A stretch of DNA of 64,000 bases. Source: Apricaphanius iberus. Lineage: Eukaryota; Chordata; Actinopteri; Cyprinodontiformes; Aphaniidae. Location: contig JAPXFQ010002924.1 of the NCBI GenBank assembly GCA_028564705.1, forward strand, positions 2,013,001-2,077,000. The letters are read 5' to 3'. Shown in pieces: positions 58,462-64,000 of the stretch. A program made the translations under genes and the position numbers. Position 1 is the first letter of the stretch; the number at the start of each line of letters is the position of its first letter. A model generated the notes under the pieces. That model did no database searches. It worked only from the letters and a program-made list of their open reading frames with translations, and was not told the DNA's origin.

Positions 58462-61132
58462 GTAGAACAAACAAAAATATATTTCTTATTACTGAGCGAT
58501 CGATCAAAAAAATTGATTAAATATTTTAAAATTATGTAATCAGACAAAAAAAAAAGCATTTTAATGCAAATTGTGGTATTGGAATACAAAAATAACAAAC
58601 TGCAAAGAACATAATTTCAAAATAACAAATTGAGGTGGAAGAAAAACTTTCCCAAATCAATTTTGGTTCTAAATTCAAACTCATGACTTTAAATTAGAAC
58701 ATGGTACATTACTTCTTGATTTTCTGGATCTCTAAATTCCCAAATGGCCTCAACAGATAGAAAATAACATTAGAACAACAAAGCTTGTGTACAAGGAAGA
58801 AGTCGTACTTTAGCATAACTGTAGGTTGGTGTCTGCATTGTTAATATAAATATACTGTACGTATATGCTCATATGTTCAGTGAAGTTACTTACAATGGGT
58901 GGAGTATCCAGAAATTTTACTCAAGGAAAAGGTTGATTGTTCATAATAATATTACTGAACTAAAAGTAAACTATGGTGCAGAAAAACTACTATTTAAAGC
59001 TACAGTATTTATTTATGTATCAAATATTTATATATTCTTAAAATGATAGTGGGGTTCAGTAGCCTACTATGATAAAAGGCCAATGCTCTACAACATGTTA
59101 TCATTCCTAAATCCCAACTTCCTGCCATATACCTCTCTACAATTTACCCTGACCAACTGAAAATATGAAGCAGTGTATGAAAATAGATGTTCACAGTTGT
59201 TTAGTGTAAATATTTTTGGCAAGAAGAATGGGCAAAAACTTCAGTCTCAATGTGTTCACAACTGAAATCTTTTGCCACAAAAGACATTCAGCAGTAATGG
59301 CAACAAAAGGTGGTTCTATAAGACATAGGACTTGAATACAACTACATACCAAAGTTTTCAGATCTCGAGTCATAGAGAATGTAAACAATTTATTATTTTC
59401 CTTCAATGTCAAAGTTCTGTATTCTTATGGATACGATAAAAAAGATATAAAAAAGAGTAAATACAAGTTACATAATGGAATATACAAATTATTTGAAAAT
59501 AACACAAAAACGTTACTTTCCTTAAAATGAAAAGTACTATGATTTGTGCCCCGATACAAAATCCTAGTAAAATACTTGAAGTATCTGGTTATGCCGTGAC
59601 TTAATAGGAAAAAGTTGAAGGAATACTGTAGTGTGTTAAGTAGCGTGTAAAGTGTTAAAAATGAACCTACTAAGAAAATACAATTTAATATGACTAAATT
59701 ATTTATGGAGAGGTTTATAAAGCTAATAATATAAACTCTCATATGTTCACACAAATGAAGGCATATACAACACAGTAGAAGTCTCAGTTTTGTCGCTAAT
59801 GATGACAGAAGAGGCCACTGTTGAAACACCATCCAGTGGAATTTGACAAAATTATCATTACAAGGTCCAATAATAAGAATATTGATTCATTAGTCTTACA
59901 TGATTGGTTAACAGTCACACGACATCAAACCATGAGTCCCTAATTACTGTACCATTATGCCACCATCCGACCTCCTCATTTTTTGTCACATGTAATGAAA
60001 AAGAACATTTCTTTAACAGCCGTTTAAATTTTTGACCTGTAGAATTTTAATGAAGAGTACAGTGGGAGTCAAATTTGGATTGGAAATAAAGTCATGGGTG
60101 GTTAATGTCTGCAAGTCTGGTTAAGTGGCTGTACACAACAGGAATGGAAACACCTCTCTAGAGGGACTGGTCAGGGTTACTCTGTACTCACCAGTCTTTG
60201 GCAAATGAATAATTACACAAAACTTGACTTTTCTAGTGTTCCCAGTGCACTTTTTACAAAGCATTAAAACGTCTGTGCAGTGCTGCCCTAAATTATTTTA
60301 AAAGCATGTGAATGTGGTTATCAAGTTCTTTGGTATGAGCACTTTTTTGAGGCCGGCATCTGGTGGTTAGTTAATGAAGAGGTGTTAAACAGAACATTTC
60401 CCACTTCAAAGAGGGAGAATGGTACTACAAACATGCATGTATTCCATTTTTTCTTATGAAAAAGTACAAGAGTATACAAGAGAAAAAGGTACAAATTGCC
60501 AAAGTTTTGGCTGAGCAGTAGCAAGATGTCGAGGTTCAGCACTTTTGGGGGGGTGAAATAAACTTTAGTAAAACTTTGGAAAGCCATTTCGGTACAAGTA
60601 AGGTTGTTTTAAAAAGGGTGACGTTTTGTAAAGTTAAACAGAATAAAAACATGTTTAATAGCTCATAATGTTTTTTGCAGATTCATACTGCAAAATTATT
60701 TAAAATCTTAAGCATTTTTAATGCTTTGCAGTTAGCTTTGGGACAGCTGCATACAGAGCTAAGGATGATTTTGTTGGAAAACATAACGCAAAGGTGGTTA
60801 CTATATAATTGGCCACTTTAGCATTTACCTTTCCATTGCAACAAATCAGGTCTGGAAATTGTATTTGTCTTATTTTTTCCCACACCTCTCTGCAGGTTAT
60901 ATGATAACTATTTTGTTTTTCTTACCATTGGCAAGCAAAAGTGCAGAAAAATATTTATCACACCTTTTGTAAATATAATATGCATTTCTGCTTTATTTGG
61001 ATAATCAAGTTCTTGAGCAAAACATAGTCTTCAGACATTACCGATGGAAACTGTAGTTGTCTAAATTCTAAATATGGAAAGGGCCAAAGATTAATTCAAA
61101 TCAGGAGACAAGACAATGAAAAACAAAAAAAG

Positions 61133-61136
<4 letters not shown>
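58462..61136. other. AT-rich spacer
   Basis: Apart from repeat-like words near 58895-58985 (ATTTTACTCAAGGAAAAGG, ATTACTGAACTAAAAGTAAA) that resemble the repeat at 47690, nothing is recognised. A 135-codon hydrophobic minus-strand frame (59425-59832) has no domain and is judged chance. Confidence 0.5.

Positions 61137-61196
<60 letters not shown>
61137..61196. repeat. (TA)n microsatellite, 60 bp
   Basis: Uninterrupted TA dinucleotides ending exactly at a Tc1 terminal repeat. Confidence 0.97.
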
Positions 61197-61199
<3 letters not shown>

Positions 61200-61387
61200 T
61201 TACCGTTCAAAAGTTTGGGGTCACATTGAAATGTCCTTATTTTTTAAGGAAAAGCACTGTACTTTTCAATGAAGATAACTTTAAACTAGTCTTAACTTTA
61301 AAGAAACACACGCTATACATTGCTAATGTGGTAAATGACTATTCTAGCTGCAAATGTCTGGTTTTTGGTGCAATATCTACATAGGTG
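61197..61387 (+). mobile_element. Tc1-like element, left end only
   Basis: Begins CACTTACCGTTCAAAAGTTT followed by GGGGTCAC, the terminal repeat of an abundant fish Tc1 family, directly after a TA. Subterminal order is kept: GAAATGTCCTTATTTTTTAA, AAGCACTGTACTTTTCAATG, AACTTTAAACTAGTCTTAAC, TTGCTAATGTGGTAAATGAC, ATCTACATAGGTG. Similarity breaks at 61387 where a retroviral LTR begins. The rest of the transposon would lie beyond the provirus, outside the window, or is lost. Confidence 0.82.
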
Positions 61388-61817
61388 TTGTTGTATTTTA
61401 CGTTTTCGGGGCTATTTTATATCTTTAGTAAGCATTCAGAAGGTAAAAGTCTGTTTTATATTATTCATGGTTGTGAAACACATCCTTGACCAGTATTTTA
61501 ATTGGGCACCTTTTGAGGAACATCAGAGCCTTGGATAATGTTGGGAGTATGTGTGAGCTTTGAGGACCTCTGAGACAAAGAGTTTTATTGCAGGCTGCAA
61601 ACCAGGATGTCTCTAGATTAGAAAGTAGGGAGGAACCGGGACCATAAAACCATAAAACTCAGAATGAACTTTTGACCAAGAAGGAGGACACTTCCATCTT
61701 ATGACTGCATAATTCTTGACAACCAGTCATTGTCAAGACACTTTTTAAAAAACGTTCTGATTGGAGCAGAGACCGAGGGAGAAGAGACGCCCAGAATCCT
61801 GGGAAGTTTTGGACGTT

Positions 61818-61824
61818 TATAAAA
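61818..61824 (+). promoter_or_regulatory. LTR TATA box
   Basis: TATAAAA about 105 bases upstream of the LTR polyadenylation signal. Transcription would start roughly 25-30 bases downstream. Confidence 0.55.
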
Positions 61825-61923
61825 GTTATGACATGAAAACCATTCGTTGTCAGATGTCTTTAAATCTGGCCCAGAGAAAATGGGCATGTTTCTCTGTAAA
61901 CTGCAATTTGTTAATCTGTTAAA

Positions 61924-61929
61924 AATAAA
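61924..61929 (+). terminator. LTR polyadenylation signal
   Basis: AATAAA inside the putative R region, about 85 bases before the LTR end; a GT/T-rich stretch follows (TTGGTTCCTTGTCTCTGTTT). Confidence 0.5.
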
Positions 61930-62010
61930 ACTAAGAACTGGAAATTGGTTCCTTGTCTCTGTTTTGAACATGCACTGAATTATCTTTTTGATAAAATTTA
62001 ATTCTACAAA

Positions 62011-62028
62011 TGGTGACCTCGAACGTGT
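62011..62028 (+). promoter_or_regulatory. primer binding site, tRNA-Trp type
   Basis: TGGTGACCTCGAACGTG follows the LTR after two bases. It matches the complement of the tRNA-Trp 3' end (TGGTGACCCCGACGTG) with one substitution and one extra A. tRNA-Trp is the primer of the avian leukosis/sarcoma group; similarity of primer alone does not place this element in that genus. Confidence 0.6.
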
Positions 62029-64000
62029 GCAGAGTTTGGACCAAGATCCAGTTATTTTTGAATTAATTAGACGGACATGTATTTGCTCTATTGACAATTT
62101 GCGCAGAGTTGCGTAGTTTTTAATTCTGTTGATTGGTTAATCTAACATTGGGTAAATGTTGTCATGCAAGTTAAATATGTTTTTTTGTTTTGAGCAGATT
62201 AACTGTTGCGGGCCCGTAGTTGAAGCTGCTCATCTGTCTGTCTCTCTGTTCTGCGCATGATTGCGACCTTCTTTGCGCTCCGCAGAGAAACACCGGTGCC
62301 TGCTGGGAGATGGAGTTTGTTACTCTACAGGACAATGGAGCAGATGGACTGGATGGAGCGGTCCCTTCAACGACTCAAAATCGGAGCCAAAGTGCGGATC
62401 GGGGCTTGAGAATTGGCATCTCAACTTCGGCAGGATGCTGTCGGGGATTTTTCAAGGCTGGCAAATGAGTGGATTGCGGTAGAGCCTGGGAGCCCTACCG
62501 TAATATGTACGGATTACCTTGATGAACGGCCGGCGTATCCCCAAACGCACGATGGAGCCACGTAAATTGGGTTGTGAGTGATGGTCCGGCTTTTGGTGTG
62601 GTCCGATTGAGGTTAGTGTTGTTAGTGTTAGTGTTGATAATATTGTACAAGTACTGTATTGTACAAGTACTGTGTCTGTGTCTGTATGTGTGTGTGAGAT
62701 GGTTTTTTTTACGCAGGCGCTTTGCGAGACGTGCTGGAGATGTTGCGTTTGTGTTAAAATGTTATAGTATAAATAATGAACTCGAGTATAATAAAATCAT
62801 TAAAATAGATAAATAAATATATAACTAAATATGATGGATAACTGAAATTAAAAATCTATAAGAATTAGTTGTGAACATTTACAACAGGCCATCAGAGCGG
62901 ACGCCCAAGCTAGGTGGTGAGATGGCGGAGCTAATTCTGTGTGATTTTCTGCTTAATAGCACGGCTAACATACAACAGCTTTGACTATATGTTTTGATAA
63001 ATAAATTAGTGGTAATAGGCGGTTTTCTGCCATCTGTTCGAGTCTTTTGAGTGGTTTTCTGGAGGCCGGCGCCGGGAAATTTCTCAAAGCAGACTACGAA
63101 AATTGTGACAGATTGGTGTAAACCTCCGCGATAAAATAATTAATAAGGTCTAAAAGTCACCGCTTATAATGTTGTGTTTTTTGTTAATGGTTTTGGGCTG
63201 TAACGGACGTTGTAGATTCGGTGTTTTCTGTGCGGGACGGCTGTTTGGAAACATATGTTTCAGTCCGTGTTGGACGAACAGGAGATTGTTTTGTTCGTGC
63301 CGAATTAAAGTTTGGTAAAGTGGTATAAATTGTGCGGATTAAGACCTGGGATTGCGGTATGTAATTTTCTAAAGTGTGTGTTGCGATTTTCTTGAGTGTT
63401 TTCGCCGTACGTTTTGTACTGTATTAGGTTTCGTTGCACAAAGAGAGTTAACGGTAGCACGTTGCTGTAGGCTGCTGTGCTATGCTAGCGTTTTTGCTTT
63501 TGTGTGTCAATGTGTTTTGTGGTTAAACATAACTGCATGTTCTGTGTGTTGTAAGCTAAAAGTTGATTTTGGATAGAAAGTGATTACAGACTCCTGCAGA
63601 CGATTGCCTTGTTAAGACTTAAACGAATTTGGATTTTGTTAAATTTTTCTGGTTAATTAGGATGTAATATTTTAACATGACTGGACGTTTGTTAGAAAAC
63701 GGCCTCAAGATAACTGTTCAGATAAATTTTGTTTGCTACTCATTTGGACTCCCTTCGGCAATGTTTTAGCACATTTTCTACGAAGGGCAATTTAAGGTGT
63801 TTCACATTTAACTGAACTGTTACAATACGGAGATTAAAGATTAAGAAGTACATGCTGAATTTAGTTAACTGGTTTTGCCAGAGAAGGCTCAATTTATCAC
63901 ATGAGGAGAGCATGTACATTTATTGGGATAATGATGCATGTTACAATTAAACGCAAATGACTAAGAACAGTTACTCATGAGTCGATTCTGACTTGGTGAA
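62029..64000 (+). other. internal leader region of the retroviral element, continuing past the window
   Basis: Nearly 2 kb downstream of the primer binding site, T/G-rich with scattered CpGs. The longest frames (62220-62468, 82 codons, and an overlapping 73-codon frame) contain no recognisable gag motif such as a zinc knuckle or major homology region. Either the leader is very long, gag is degraded, or only an LTR and part of the leader remain next to host DNA. No protease, polymerase or envelope sequence is seen within the window. Confidence 0.4.

Larger units (their letters stand above)
61388..62008 (+). mobile_element. endogenous retrovirus 5' LTR
   Basis: About 620 bp between the broken Tc1 fragment and the primer binding site. 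It ends ...TTCTACA (62008) and probably starts at one of the TG steps at 61386-61392. It has a TATA box (TATAAAA 61818-61824) and an AATAAA (61924-61929) spaced as in a U3-R-U5 LTR. AA (62009-62010) separates it from the primer binding site. The downstream LTR is outside the window, so LTR identity and target duplication cannot be checked. The provirus seems to have inserted into the Tc1 copy. Confidence 0.65.

Noticed and set aside
59425..59832. 135-codon hydrophobic minus-strand frame (possible membrane protein)
   Set aside because: Hydrophobicity follows from A/T-rich DNA; no signal sequence, motif or exon context.
62220..62482. Possible gag start in the retroviral region
   Set aside because: Two overlapping frames of 82 and 73 codons, neither with zinc knuckle, major homology region or matrix-like start.

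Overview
The window looks like intergenic or intronic DNA from a teleost fish. It is mostly AT-rich, has long dinucleotide and trinucleotide microsatellites, and carries a typical fish mix of mobile elements: several Tc1 families, hAT and PIF/Harbinger MITEs, a Penelope-like element, an L1-type LINE and a retroviral LTR. I find no ordinary protein-coding exon. Element names come from recognising motifs, terminal repeats and target-site duplications (TSDs) by eye; no database search was possible.

Layout. 1-12 kb: AT-rich spacer with a dead Tc1 copy (5275-6619), a hAT-type MITE (8144-8474) and an internally deleted Tc1 derivative (9416-9865). 12-13 kb: a 1.05-kb Harbinger-like element with a TTA TSD. 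13-31 kb: mostly unannotated spacer, some stretches with the look of conserved noncoding DNA, and one CpG-rich segment (about 21.5-22.3 kb) that resembles a promoter with a noncoding first exon on the minus strand. 31.6-39 kb: a fold-back element between TTAA sites, a Tc1 left end abutting an (ATT)n array, and a decayed Tc1 transposase. 39-47 kb: spacer with LINE-tail fragments.

47.8-58.5 kb: a nest. A 5'-truncated Penelope-like element (minus strand) sits between 13-bp copies of its target site. It was later hit by a 9.1-kb full-length L1-like LINE (plus strand, 17-bp TSD including ambiguous A-tract bases) and by a 575-bp Harbinger MITE (TAA TSD). The L1 has an open ORF1, an ORF2 wrecked by indels, and an unusually long (3.7 kb), G-rich and CpG-rich 3' region ending in poly(A). 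Its first 70 bp contain a BANP-type TCTCGCGAGA palindrome and a YY1-like AACATGGCGG site. The three elements together create an uninterrupted 183-codon minus-strand ORF: start codon and 18 residues from antisense L1, a GIY-YIG endonuclease domain from the Penelope element, and the C-terminus and stop from the MITE.

58.5-64 kb: spacer, a (TA)n array fused to a Tc1 left end, then an endogenous retroviral LTR with TATA box, AATAAA and a tRNA-Trp-type primer binding site, followed by at least 2 kb of internal leader that runs off the window.
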